A stretch of DNA of 64,000 nt from Pseudomonas koreensis (GTDB taxonomy: Bacteria > Pseudomonadota > Gammaproteobacteria > Pseudomonadales > Pseudomonadaceae). Each line of letters opens with the position of its first letter. Positions within the stretch are counted from its first letter, which is position 1. Below, piece after piece: positions 54,091 through 62,789 of this stretch. The notes under the pieces were generated by a model. That model saw nothing but the letters and a program-made list of their open reading frames with translations. It was not told the DNA's origin and did no database searches. The translations under genes and the position numbers were made by a program. Where the stretch lies: NCBI RefSeq assembly GCF_025447595.1, contig NZ_JAOEJU010000030.1, forward strand, positions 1-64,000, read 5' to 3'.

Positions 54091-54151
54091 TGCGAGCAAG
54101 CTCGCTCCCACAGGATTTACGCAAGTCCAGTGAGAGCGAGCTTGCTAGCGA
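54091..54151. repeat. Degenerate REP pair
   Basis: TGCGAGCAAGCTCGCTCCCA (54091 onward) and the diverged TGAGAGCGAGCTTGCTAGCG (54131 onward) face each other between the convergent mtnP and helicase genes. They carry a few changes from the other copies. Confidence 0.8.
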
Positions 54152-54177
54152 TGGCTTTCCTGCTGACGCTGAGAATC

Positions 54178-56868
54178 TCAGCGCTTTTCAAGCTTGTCCG
54201 GCAGCGGTGCAAACAGCGCCTCGATATCATCGCTCTGCAATTTCCAGTCCCCGGCCTTGCGCCCATCCAGCACGCCGGCCGCCAGGTCGGATTTTTCCCG
54301 CTGCAAGTGCTGAATTTTCTCTTCGACCGTGCCCCGGGCAATCATCTTGTAGACGAACACCGGTTTTTCCTGACCAATGCGATACGCGCGGTCGGTTGCC
54401 TGATTCTCGGTCGCCGGGTTCCACCACGGATCGTAGTGAATCACCGTATCCGCTTCCGTCAGGTTCAGACCCACGCCGCCAGCCTTCAGGCTGATGAGAA
54501 AGATCTGACGCTTGCCGCTCTGGAATTCCTTCACTGGTGTACGCCGATCACGGGTCTGTCCCGTCAGCAGTGCATAGGCGACATTGCGTTTTTTCAGCTC
54601 GTCCTCGATCAGTGACAGCATTGAAGTGAATTGCGAAAACAGCAGAATCCGCCGGCCTTCCTCAAACAACTCCTCGAGCATTTCCATCAGGCTGTCGAGC
54701 TTGCCTGAGGTGCTGCCGCGAGCGGGCAGGGTGGCGTCATTGACCAGGCGCAAATCGCAGCAAACCTGCCGCAGCTTGAGCAGTGCTTCCAGAATGATGA
54801 TCTGACTGCGCGCCACGCCTTTGCGGGTGATCTCGTCGCGAACCTTCTTGTCCATGGCCAGGCGCATGGTTTCGTACACGTCGCGCTGCGCTTCGTTGAG
54901 TTCGACCCAATGGATGATCTCGGTTTTCGGCGGCAGCTCGGTCGCGACCTGTTCCTTGGTGCGGCGCAGCAGGAACGGTTTGATCCTACCGTTGAGGTGT
55001 TGAAGTCTGACTTCACTGGCGCGCTTTTCGATCGGCACGCGGTAATCGGCGTTGAAGCTTTTGACGTCGCCGAGCCAGCCGGGGAGCAGGAAGTGGAACA
55101 GCGACCACAGTTCGCCCAAGTGATTTTCCAGCGGCGTCCCGCTCAGGCACAGACGCTGACGAGCGTTCAATTCGCGGGCTGCCTGGGCGGCTTTGCTGTT
55201 CGGGTTCTTGATGTACTGCGCCTCATCCAGCACCAGCACGTGCAGTGGCTGCCGGGCCAGACGTTCGACATCCTTGGGCAGCAGCGCATAAGTGGTGAGG
55301 ATCAAGTCATATTCGGCCAGATGCTCGAAATGCTTTTTACGGCTGGCACCGTACAGGGCGACAACCTTGAGCTGTGGCGTGAAGTGCGCTGCTTCATCGA
55401 GCCAGTTGGGAATCAGGCTGGTAGGCATCACCACCATGCAGGGCCGATCCAGGCGTCCGGCGTTCTTCTCGCTGAGAATATGTGCCAGCGTCTGTAGGGT
55501 TTTACCCAGGCCCATGTCATCCGCGAGAATCCCGCCGACCTCAAGTTGCCGCAGCGACTGCATCCAGCTCAAGCCTTCGAGCTGATAAGGGCGCAGCGTT
55601 GCATTCAGTCCCTTCGGTGCTTTGGCGCTGTAATCGCGGATGTCGCGCAAGCGTTGGGCGAAGCTGCGAATCTGCTCGCCACCCTCCCACAGCAGGGGAA
55701 TGCCTTCCAGCGAATTCAGGCGCGTGGCGTCGGCCTTGCTCAGGCGCAGGGTGGTCTCGCCGGGCTCTTGTAGATAGAACTCGCCAAGGGTTGCCAGCAC
55801 CGGCTTCAGCCGGCCGAGGGGCAGGGCGACCTGCAACGGCCCGTGCTCGCTGTTGCGTTGCGGGATGTTCACCAGAATCAGTTCATCGTCGCGACGGCGA
55901 GCGAGACGTTCCGGGTTGAGGATTTCCGTGTGCGAGCGCATCAGATTGAGCAGGATCGGCAGCAGGCTCAGGCGCTCGCCATTGACGATGATCCCCAGCT
56001 CCAGATCGAACCAGTCACGCTCCGGCGTCTGCTCTACGGTGGCGTACCAGTCGTCTACGGCAGTCAGGTCGAAGCCGAATTCATCGTCGACCAGCAGCTC
56101 CCAGCCCTGGGTGCGCAGCTTCGGCAGATCGTTGAGGGTGAACGTCAGCCAGGCGCTGTCGTTGACCATCTCGTAGAGTTCGCCGGCGCTTTCCGGCAGG
56201 GCCTTGCTCTGCCGGGTGGCGATGCGAAAACCGAGGATTCGCAGCTGCTCGCGGTAGCTTTGCTCGACATCCGGATGGCGTTTGACCCGCAGGGTCTGGG
56301 CTTCCTGGCGAATCAGGATGTCGCTGTTTTTCTGGCCGCTGACGTATTCGTCGAGGTAGCTGAAGGACAGCGCCGCACGGTGCTGGATGTAACGCTGCAT
56401 CTTGCCGTTGCGCGGTTCAAACGCGCTGAACTCGACGCTCGCCAGCCACAGGCGCGGCACTGGTTGCACATTGTCCACCAGCACTTGCGGCGGCGCCTTC
56501 GGGCTGCGGTTTTCCAGCACGGCCTGGAGTTTTTCCAGCAGTTCGGCGTCTTTGGCGGCGGCGGGGTATTCGAGGGTTTCCTGCACTTGCAGCAGCACCG
56601 CCGCGCAATGTTTGCAGTTGCTGTGCACCGGGCATGTGCAAGTGGCGTCGACCATCAGCAGCGTGCCTTTGGCTGACTCACGTAGATGAATCGTCTGACG
56701 GTAGACATTACCGCCAGAGCCTTCGCAGCTGGCGGTAATGGTCGCATCGCCGACCTGCACGATCCGCACCCGGTTTTCCAGCGCGTAGCGGCGGCCACGC
56801 TCCAGACTTTGTTCCTTGAATCGGCTGACCCAAGAGGATGCCAGCGGTTTGCTCAGAGGCGAAGACAT
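54178..56868 (-). CDS. SNF2-family helicase with SWIM zinc finger
   Basis: This 896-aa ATP-dependent DNA translocase has an N-terminal SWIM finger (CTCPVHSNCKHCAAVLL, about residues 78-94). A long middle region and the SNF2 ATPase follow. The first RecA lobe has DDMGLGKTLQTLAHIL (Walker A) and VLDEAQYIKN (DEAQ box). The second lobe shows ILLFSQFTSMLSLIEDELKK and DPWWNPATENQATDRAYRIG. Its cellular role is unknown; DNA repair or transcription recycling are typical guesses. It is followed upstream by csiV and mfd on the same strand. Confidence 0.92.
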   Translation of the reverse strand: MSSPLSKPLASSWVSRFKEQSLERGRRYALENRVRIVQVGDATITASCEGSGGNVYRQTIHLRESAKGTLLMVDATCTCPVHSNCKHCAAVLLQVQETLEYPAAAKDAELLEKLQAVLENRSPKAPPQVLVDNVQPVPRLWLASVEFSAFEPRNGKMQRYIQHRAALSFSYLDEYVSGQKNSDILIRQEAQTLRVKRHPDVEQSYREQLRILGFRIATRQSKALPESAGELYEMVNDSAWLTFTLNDLPKLRTQGWELLVDDEFGFDLTAVDDWYATVEQTPERDWFDLELGIIVNGERLSLLPILLNLMRSHTEILNPERLARRRDDELILVNIPQRNSEHGPLQVALPLGRLKPVLATLGEFYLQEPGETTLRLSKADATRLNSLEGIPLLWEGGEQIRSFAQRLRDIRDYSAKAPKGLNATLRPYQLEGLSWMQSLRQLEVGGILADDMGLGKTLQTLAHILSEKNAGRLDRPCMVVMPTSLIPNWLDEAAHFTPQLKVVALYGASRKKHFEHLAEYDLILTTYALLPKDVERLARQPLHVLVLDEAQYIKNPNSKAAQAARELNARQRLCLSGTPLENHLGELWSLFHFLLPGWLGDVKSFNADYRVPIEKRASEVRLQHLNGRIKPFLLRRTKEQVATELPPKTEIIHWVELNEAQRDVYETMRLAMDKKVRDEITRKGVARSQIIILEALLKLRQVCCDLRLVNDATLPARGSTSGKLDSLMEMLEELFEEGRRILLFSQFTSMLSLIEDELKKRNVAYALLTGQTRDRRTPVKEFQSGKRQIFLISLKAGGVGLNLTEADTVIHYDPWWNPATENQATDRAYRIGQEKPVFVYKMIARGTVEEKIQHLQREKSDLAAGVLDGRKAGDWKLQSDDIEALFAPLPDKLEKR

Positions 56869-56879
56869 AAGGACTTCTA

Positions 56880-57446
56880 TCAGTCCGGAACGACTTCAGG
56901 CGCTTCCCGAGGCGCGGGCGCCGTCAGTGAAGTGATCTTGATCAGCAGGGCCAGATGGCCATTGTCGAGGTAGTTGAGCTGGCCGTTCTTGGTGTGGCTG
57001 TCCTGTTTCAGGCGCTCGCTGGCGGTGACCATGCCGTTGGCGTCGATCTGATTGACCCAGAAGTCGGCGTTCACGTCGGTGAAGCGCCCGAGCTTCATTT
57101 CAATCGTGCCTTCGATCGGGAATTGGCCGAACTGCTCCTGACCTTCGCTGACCGCGACCTTCGCCGGCGTTTCGCCGAGTGTCTGTTGCCAGGCCTTGTG
57201 CATCAGCACGCTGTACTCGCCGCTGGCGGTGAGTTTGGTCACTACGTCGTTCAGCGCTGGGGTGCGTTTGCTGTCATCGCCCAAACGTTGGGCACCGGCC
57301 GCCCAGTCTTCGGGTGCGGCGCGGCTGACAATCGCCGGAACTGCGTTCTGGCGCACCAGAATCATTTCGACCTGATAAAGGTCATCAGCAAAGACCGAAG
57401 GGGCTACCAATGTCAGCAGCAAAGTCAGAGAGCGGAACAGGCGCAT
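56880..57446 (-). CDS. CsiV-family periplasmic protein
   Basis: This 188-aa protein has a signal peptide of about 20 residues (ending SVFA before DDLYQVEMILVRQN). The N-terminal strand YQVEMILVRQN and the segment EGTIEMKLGRFTDVNADFWV resemble the CsiV family. V. cholerae CsiV binds peptidoglycan. It lies between mfd and the SNF2 gene with 10- and 11-base gaps, probably one transcription unit. Confidence 0.8.
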   Translation of the reverse strand: MRLFRSLTLLLTLVAPSVFADDLYQVEMILVRQNAVPAIVSRAAPEDWAAGAQRLGDDSKRTPALNDVVTKLTASGEYSVLMHKAWQQTLGETPAKVAVSEGQEQFGQFPIEGTIEMKLGRFTDVNADFWVNQIDANGMVTASERLKQDSHTKNGQLNYLDNGHLALLIKITSLTAPAPREAPEVVPD

Positions 57447-57456
57447 TTGGCGTCCT

Positions 57457-60400
57457 TCAAACAGATTTCGGGATGAGGCGCTCGAACAGCGCCTCCACAG
57501 TATTAAAGCGCTCTTCCGGGCGCTCCATCGGCACCTGGAACTTGAACATCGTGGCGCCTTCGAATTTGTAGCGTTTTGGCTGGCTCTGGATCAGTTTGAT
57601 CAGGGTCATCGGGTCGACCGGCGTCTGCGCCGCGAACTCGATGCGCCCACCTTGCGGTCCGCCATCGACTTTCTTGATGCCCAACTGCTCGGCCTGCAAT
57701 TTCAGCGCCGTGATGCGCACCAGATTCTTGGTCGGCTCCGGCAGCAGGCCGAAGCGGTCGATCATCTCGACTTGCAGATCCTTCAGGCCTTCCTCGTCGG
57801 TGGCCGAAGCGATGCGTTTGTAGAGGATCAGGCGTGCATGCACGTCCGGCAGGTAATCTTCCGGAATCAGCGCCGGCACCCGCAGGTTGACTTCCGGGCC
57901 GCCACCGAGCGGTTGGTCGAGGTTCGGCTGTTCGCCTTTGCGGATCGATTTCACTGCACGCTCAAGCATTTCCATGTACAGCGTGAAACCCACGGCCTGA
58001 ATCTGGCCGCTCTGACCATCGCCCAGCAGTTCGCCGGCGCCACGGATTTCCAGGTCGTTGGTGGCCAGCACGAAGCCCGCGCCCAAATCCTGAGTATTGG
58101 CAATCGCCTCCAGGCGTTTTTCCGCATCGCCAGTGATTTGCTGGCGCGGCGGGGTCAGCAGGTAGGCGTAAGCCTGGTGGTGACTACGGCCAACGCGACC
58201 GCGCAACTGGTGCAACTGCGCCAGTCCGAATTTGTCGGCGCGCTCGATGATGATGGTGTTGGCGCTCGGCACGTCGATGCCGGTCTCGATGATGGTCGAG
58301 GCGATCAGCACGTTGAAGCGCTTGTGGTAGAAGTCGCTCATCACCTGTTCGAGTTCGCGTTCGCGCATCTGCCCGTGGCCGATGCCGATCCGCGCTTCCG
58401 GCACCAGTTCGGCCAGGTCGGCGGCGCACTTCTCGATGGTTTTCACGTCGTTGTGCAGGTAATAGACCTGACCGCCGCGCAGCAGCTCACGCAGCAAGGC
58501 CTCTTTGACCGTGCTCTTGTTCTGCTCCATGACGAAGGTGCGCACCGACAAGCGTCGCGCCGGGGGGGTGGCGATGATCGACAGATCGCGCATGCCTGAC
58601 ACCGCCATGTTCAGCGTGCGCGGAATCGGCGTGGCGGTCAGCGTAAGAATGTCGACTTCGCTGCGCAGGGCTTTGAGCTGTTCCTTCTGACGGACACCGA
58701 AACGGTGCTCTTCGTCGATGATCACAAGGCCCAGGTTTTTGATTTTCACATCGTCGGAGAGCAGTTTGTGCGTGCCGATGACGATATCAATATTGCCCTC
58801 AGCCAGATCGGCCACCGCCGCGTTCACTTCCTTGGCCGACTTGAAGCGGCTCATCACCTCCACGGTCACCGGCCAGTCGGCGAAGCGGTCGCGGAAGCTG
58901 TTGTAATGCTGCTGGGCGAGCAGGGTGGTCGGCACCAGAATCGCCACTTGTTTGCCGCCGTGCACCGCGATGAACGCGGCGCGCATGGCCACTTCGGTCT
59001 TGCCGAAACCGACGTCGCCGCAGACCAGGCGATCCATCGGTTTCGGCGCGAGCATGTCTTCGCGCACGGCTTCGATGGTGGATTGCTGGTCCGGGGTTTC
59101 TTCGAACGGGAAACCGGCGCTGAAGGTCGCGTAATCGGCCTTCGGGTCGGCAAATGCGTAGCCTTCGCGGGCGGCACGACGGGCATAAATGTCGAGCAAT
59201 TCGGCAGCCACGTCGCGCACTTGCTCGGCCGCCTTGCGCTTGGCTTTCTGCCAGGTCTCGGAGCCGAGGCGGTGCAATGGGGCCAGCGCATCGTCGCTGC
59301 CGGTATAACGGGCGATCAAATGCAGGTTGGCCACCGGCACGTAAAGCTTGGCGTTCTCGGCGTATTCGAGGGTCAGGAATTCGGCAGCCTGATTATCGAT
59401 TTCCAGAATCGTCAGGCCGAGATAGCGACCGACACCGTGGTCGATGTGCACCACCGGCGCGCCTTCGCGCAGCTCGGTGAGGTTCTTGATCACGGCATCG
59501 TTGTTGGCGTCGGCGCGTTTTTCGCGACGGCGACGCTGCATCACGCGCTGGCCAAACAACGGACTCTCGGCAACGAGTGCCAGCGCCGGGTCATCCAGCA
59601 TCAGGCCTTCGTCGAGCGGGGCAATGGTGATCGCCAGGCGATCCTTGCTCGCGACGAAATCCGGCCAGCTGTCGACGGTTTTCGGGCGCAGCTTCAGGCG
59701 CTCCAGCAGTTCCAGCAGCACTTCGCGGCGACCGGCAGACTCGGCGGTAAACAGCACGCGTCCAGGAAACTCGTCGAGGAATGTGGACAGTGCAGCCAGC
59801 GGTTGACTGGCCTTGGCTTCGATCGCCAGATTCGGCAACACCTGTGCCGGGAATCGCTCGCGGCCGGCGCCGGTTTCCACGTCCTGCTGACTCGCGACGA
59901 CGCGCGGCCAGTTCTTCAGACGGGCGAAGCAGTCTTCCACCGGCAGGAACAGTTCAGCCGGTGGCAATAAAGGACGGGATGGATCGACGCGGCGCTCTTC
60001 ATAGCGATTGCGCACATCGTTCCAGAAATTTTCCGCCGCTTGCTCGATGCCTGGCAGCGAGAACACTTGAGTGTCCTGCGGCAGGTAATCGAACAGGGTC
60101 GAGGTTTCTTCGAAGAACAGCGGCAGGTAGTACTCGATGCCGGCCGGCGTGATGCCGCTGCTCAGGTCCTGAAAGATCGGGCAGCGTCGGAAGTCGACGT
60201 CGAAACGCTCGCGAAAACGCGCCTTGAAGCGGGTGACCGCATCTTTCTGTAGCGGGAATTCCTTGGCGGGCAGCAGCTTGACCGAATCGACCTTGTCGAT
60301 GGAACGCTGGGTTTCCGGGTCGAAAGTGCGCAAGGTTTCGATTTCGTCGTCGAACAAGTCGATGCGATACGGCAGTTTGCTGCCCATCGGGAACAGGTCA

Positions 60401-60906
60401 ATCAGTGCACCGCGCACCGTGAATTCGCCGTGTTCGTAGACCGTGTCGACGTAGCGATAGCCGCTGGATTCAAGCCGCGAGCGCATTTGCTCGACATCGA
60501 GCTTCTGGCCTACATCCAGCACCAGGCTGCTGCCGAGCAGGTATTTGGTGGGTGCCAGTCGATGCAGGGCGGTGGTGATCGGCACCACCAGCACGCCATG
60601 TTCCAGCTCCGGCAGTCTATAAAGGCTGGCGATGCGCTGGGAGATGATGTCCTGGTGCGGCGAGAACAGGTCGTAGGGCAGGGTTTCCCAGTCCGGGAAA
60701 TGCAGCACCGGCAAATCCGGGGCGAAGAAACTCAGCTCCTGCTCCAGCCGTTCGGCACTCTGGCTGTCGGCGGTCAGTAGCAACGTGAAGCGCTTGGCGG
60801 CGCTGGCAGCCTCGGCAATCGCCAGGCTCAGGGCGGCACCGGGGAGGTTGCCCCAGTGCTGTTTACCTGCCGCAGCAGGGAGAAGCGGTAGACGCAGAAC
60901 AGGCAC
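57457..60906 (-). CDS. mfd: Transcription-repair coupling factor
   Basis: This 1149-aa ATPase removes RNA polymerase stalled at DNA damage and recruits UvrA. The N-terminal UvrB-like part, the RNA polymerase-interacting domain (PVVHIDHGVGRYLGL onward) and the translocase are all present. The translocase has Walker A CGDVGFGKTEVAMRAAF, DEEHRFGVRQKE and QLRGRVGRSHHQAYAYLL. The C-terminal TRCF domain follows. Full length compared with E. coli Mfd (1148 aa). Confidence 0.96.
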   Translation of the reverse strand: MPVLRLPLLPAAAGKQHWGNLPGAALSLAIAEAASAAKRFTLLLTADSQSAERLEQELSFFAPDLPVLHFPDWETLPYDLFSPHQDIISQRIASLYRLPELEHGVLVVPITTALHRLAPTKYLLGSSLVLDVGQKLDVEQMRSRLESSGYRYVDTVYEHGEFTVRGALIDLFPMGSKLPYRIDLFDDEIETLRTFDPETQRSIDKVDSVKLLPAKEFPLQKDAVTRFKARFRERFDVDFRRCPIFQDLSSGITPAGIEYYLPLFFEETSTLFDYLPQDTQVFSLPGIEQAAENFWNDVRNRYEERRVDPSRPLLPPAELFLPVEDCFARLKNWPRVVASQQDVETGAGRERFPAQVLPNLAIEAKASQPLAALSTFLDEFPGRVLFTAESAGRREVLLELLERLKLRPKTVDSWPDFVASKDRLAITIAPLDEGLMLDDPALALVAESPLFGQRVMQRRRREKRADANNDAVIKNLTELREGAPVVHIDHGVGRYLGLTILEIDNQAAEFLTLEYAENAKLYVPVANLHLIARYTGSDDALAPLHRLGSETWQKAKRKAAEQVRDVAAELLDIYARRAAREGYAFADPKADYATFSAGFPFEETPDQQSTIEAVREDMLAPKPMDRLVCGDVGFGKTEVAMRAAFIAVHGGKQVAILVPTTLLAQQHYNSFRDRFADWPVTVEVMSRFKSAKEVNAAVADLAEGNIDIVIGTHKLLSDDVKIKNLGLVIIDEEHRFGVRQKEQLKALRSEVDILTLTATPIPRTLNMAVSGMRDLSIIATPPARRLSVRTFVMEQNKSTVKEALLRELLRGGQVYYLHNDVKTIEKCAADLAELVPEARIGIGHGQMRERELEQVMSDFYHKRFNVLIASTIIETGIDVPSANTIIIERADKFGLAQLHQLRGRVGRSHHQAYAYLLTPPRQQITGDAEKRLEAIANTQDLGAGFVLATNDLEIRGAGELLGDGQSGQIQAVGFTLYMEMLERAVKSIRKGEQPNLDQPLGGGPEVNLRVPALIPEDYLPDVHARLILYKRIASATDEEGLKDLQVEMIDRFGLLPEPTKNLVRITALKLQAEQLGIKKVDGGPQGGRIEFAAQTPVDPMTLIKLIQSQPKRYKFEGATMFKFQVPMERPEERFNTVEALFERLIPKSV

Positions 60907-61008
60907 GGAAGGTTGAGCTCCAGGCGTTGCGACAAAGTCGGTAATTGTAGCGGCGTCCGGTGCCGCCTGTCAGTTGCAGACTGCGTCTATCTACGCTGTT
61001 TGGGAGAA

Positions 61009-61057
61009 ATGTAGTGGTAACCATAAAAAGCAGCGCTTTTTTTACGGTTATGTAGTG
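61009..61057. repeat. Inverted repeat flanked by 8-bp direct repeats between mfd and gap
   Basis: In the 369-bp gene-free stretch 60907-61275 an imperfect inverted repeat, TAACCATAAAAAGC (61018-61031) with GCTTTTTTTACGGTTA (61035-61050), is bordered by two copies of ATGTAGTG (61009-61016 and 61050-61057). The layout is like a very small inserted element or a paired operator. No gene is seen in the stretch; both promoters must lie here. Confidence 0.55.
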
Positions 61058-61275
61058 CCGAAAGTGAGCGGTGTTACGGAGGGTTACAGACATCGTCTAA
61101 CAGTCGTCGAAAAACTGGCTGCGCTGGAAGCCCCGGTTTTACTGGGCTGGCGGAGAGGGTTATTTTTTTTGACGGGATTTTGTTACCGATTGCGCGACAG
61201 GCGCGCATTGCTACAAGAGGTTCTCGGCGGCATAATGTAGCCCCTTTTTTCTGCCCCTACATGTGGAAGGTTACC

Positions 61276-62724
61276 GTGACTCAGAAGCCCGACCAGTGTC
61301 TTGGTGAATGGATCGACCGTGAAGCACTCGCAGAAGCGATGATTCCGCTTATCGGTCAGCTCTACCGCAACAACAACGTGGTGAGCTCGATCTATGGCCG
61401 CAGCCTGATCAACCAGTCTGTCATCGCGATTCTCAAAGCCCACCGCTTTGCTCGCCACCGCTCTTCCGACGACAGCGAACTCTCCGTCCACGAAACATTC
61501 CCTCTTCTGAAGGCCATGAGCGAGTTGAAGCTCGGCGCGGCTTCGGTGGATATGGGCAAGTTGGCGTTCAAGTTCCGCGCTGAAGGCAATGGCCGCACCG
61601 CCGAACAATTCGTTCGTGAAGAACTGGCCGATGTCGTTGGTCAGCAGAACGCTTCCGCGCGTAAAGGCACCGACGTCGTGCTGTACGGCTTCGGTCGTAT
61701 CGGTCGTCTGCTGGCGCGCATCCTCATCGAAAAAACCGGTGGTGGCGACGGCTTGCGTCTGCGTGCCATCGTGGTGCGCAAGGGCTCTGAAAACGACTTG
61801 GTCAAGCGTGCCAGCCTGCTGCGTCGTGACTCGGTTCACGGCCCGTTCGATGGCACCATCACCATCGACGAAGAAAACAACACCATCACCGCCAACGGCA
61901 ACCTGATCCAGGTTATCTACGCCAAGAGCCCGAGCGAAGTCGACTACACCCAGTACGGCATCGAAAACGCTCTGATCGTGGACAACACGGGTGTATGGCG
62001 TGACGCCGACGGTCTGGGTCAGCACCTGGCGTGCCCGGGCGCTGCCCGCGTAATTCTCACCGCACCGGGTAAAGGCGCGTTGAAGAACATCGTTCACGGC
62101 ATCAACCATGGCGACATCACGCCTGACGACAAGATCATCTCGGCGGCGTCCTGCACCACCAACGCCATCGTGCCGGTGCTCAAGGCCGTCAACGACCAGT
62201 ACGGCATCGTCAACGGCCACGTTGAAACCGTTCACTCGTTCACCAACGACCAGAACCTGATCGACAACTTCCACAAGGGCAGCCGTCGTGGCCGCGCCGC
62301 GCCGCTGAACATGGTTATCACCGAGACCGGTGCCGCCACTGCCGCTGCCAAGGCGTTGCCAGTGCTCAAGGGCAAGCTGACCGGCAACGCGATTCGCGTT
62401 CCTACGCCAAACGTGTCGATGGCCATCCTGAATCTGAACCTGGAAAAGGCCACCACTCGCGAAGAAATCAACGAGTACCTGCGCCAGATGGCCATGCACT
62501 CGGATTTGCACAAGCAGATCGATTACGTCAGCTCGCAGGAAGTGGTTTCCACTGACTTCGTGGGCTCGCGTCATGCTGGTGTCGTGGATGCCGAGGCAAC
62601 CATCACTCAGGATAACCGCGTTGTTCTGTACGTCTGGTACGACAACGAGTTCGGTTACAGCTGCCAGGTGGTTCGCGTGATGGAAGATATGGCCGGTGTA
62701 AACCCGCCAGCGTTCCCGCGCTAA
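61276..62724 (+). CDS. gap: Glyceraldehyde-3-phosphate dehydrogenase, long form
   Basis: This 482-aa dehydrogenase has an N-terminal extension of about 125 residues before the Rossmann motif VVLYGFGRIGRLLARIL. The catalytic Cys is in ISAASCTTNAIVPVLKAV. The extension (DQCLGEWIDREALAEAMIPL) is typical of the second Pseudomonas GAPDH beside mfd, which is thought to serve gluconeogenesis. I chose GTG 61276 because GGAAGG lies just upstream; an ATG at 61261 would add five residues and overlap that site. Confidence 0.92.
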   Translation: MTQKPDQCLGEWIDREALAEAMIPLIGQLYRNNNVVSSIYGRSLINQSVIAILKAHRFARHRSSDDSELSVHETFPLLKAMSELKLGAASVDMGKLAFKFRAEGNGRTAEQFVREELADVVGQQNASARKGTDVVLYGFGRIGRLLARILIEKTGGGDGLRLRAIVVRKGSENDLVKRASLLRRDSVHGPFDGTITIDEENNTITANGNLIQVIYAKSPSEVDYTQYGIENALIVDNTGVWRDADGLGQHLACPGAARVILTAPGKGALKNIVHGINHGDITPDDKIISAASCTTNAIVPVLKAVNDQYGIVNGHVETVHSFTNDQNLIDNFHKGSRRGRAAPLNMVITETGAATAAAKALPVLKGKLTGNAIRVPTPNVSMAILNLNLEKATTREEINEYLRQMAMHSDLHKQIDYVSSQEVVSTDFVGSRHAGVVDAEATITQDNRVVLYVWYDNEFGYSCQVVRVMEDMAGVNPPAFPR

Positions 62725-62739
62725 GCCTTAGCTGCAAAT

Positions 62740-62773
62740 GAAAACGCCCCGACTCTGGTCGGGGCGTTTTTGT
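62740..62773. terminator. Bidirectional terminator between gap and the transporter gene
   Basis: AAAACGCCCCGAC and GTCGGGGCGTTTT form a perfect stem with a TCTG-type loop, between convergent genes. Confidence 0.92.
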
Positions 62774-62789
62774 TTGTGCGCGATTTGTC

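Noticed and set aside
61009..61057. HexR operator controlling gap
   Set aside because: The TGTAGT words are in direct rather than inverted order and lack the partner half-site, so the match is not convincing.
60974..61240. 88-codon plus-strand frame between mfd and gap
   Set aside because: It spans the inverted repeat and the promoter region, has no ribosome site and no recognisable protein features.
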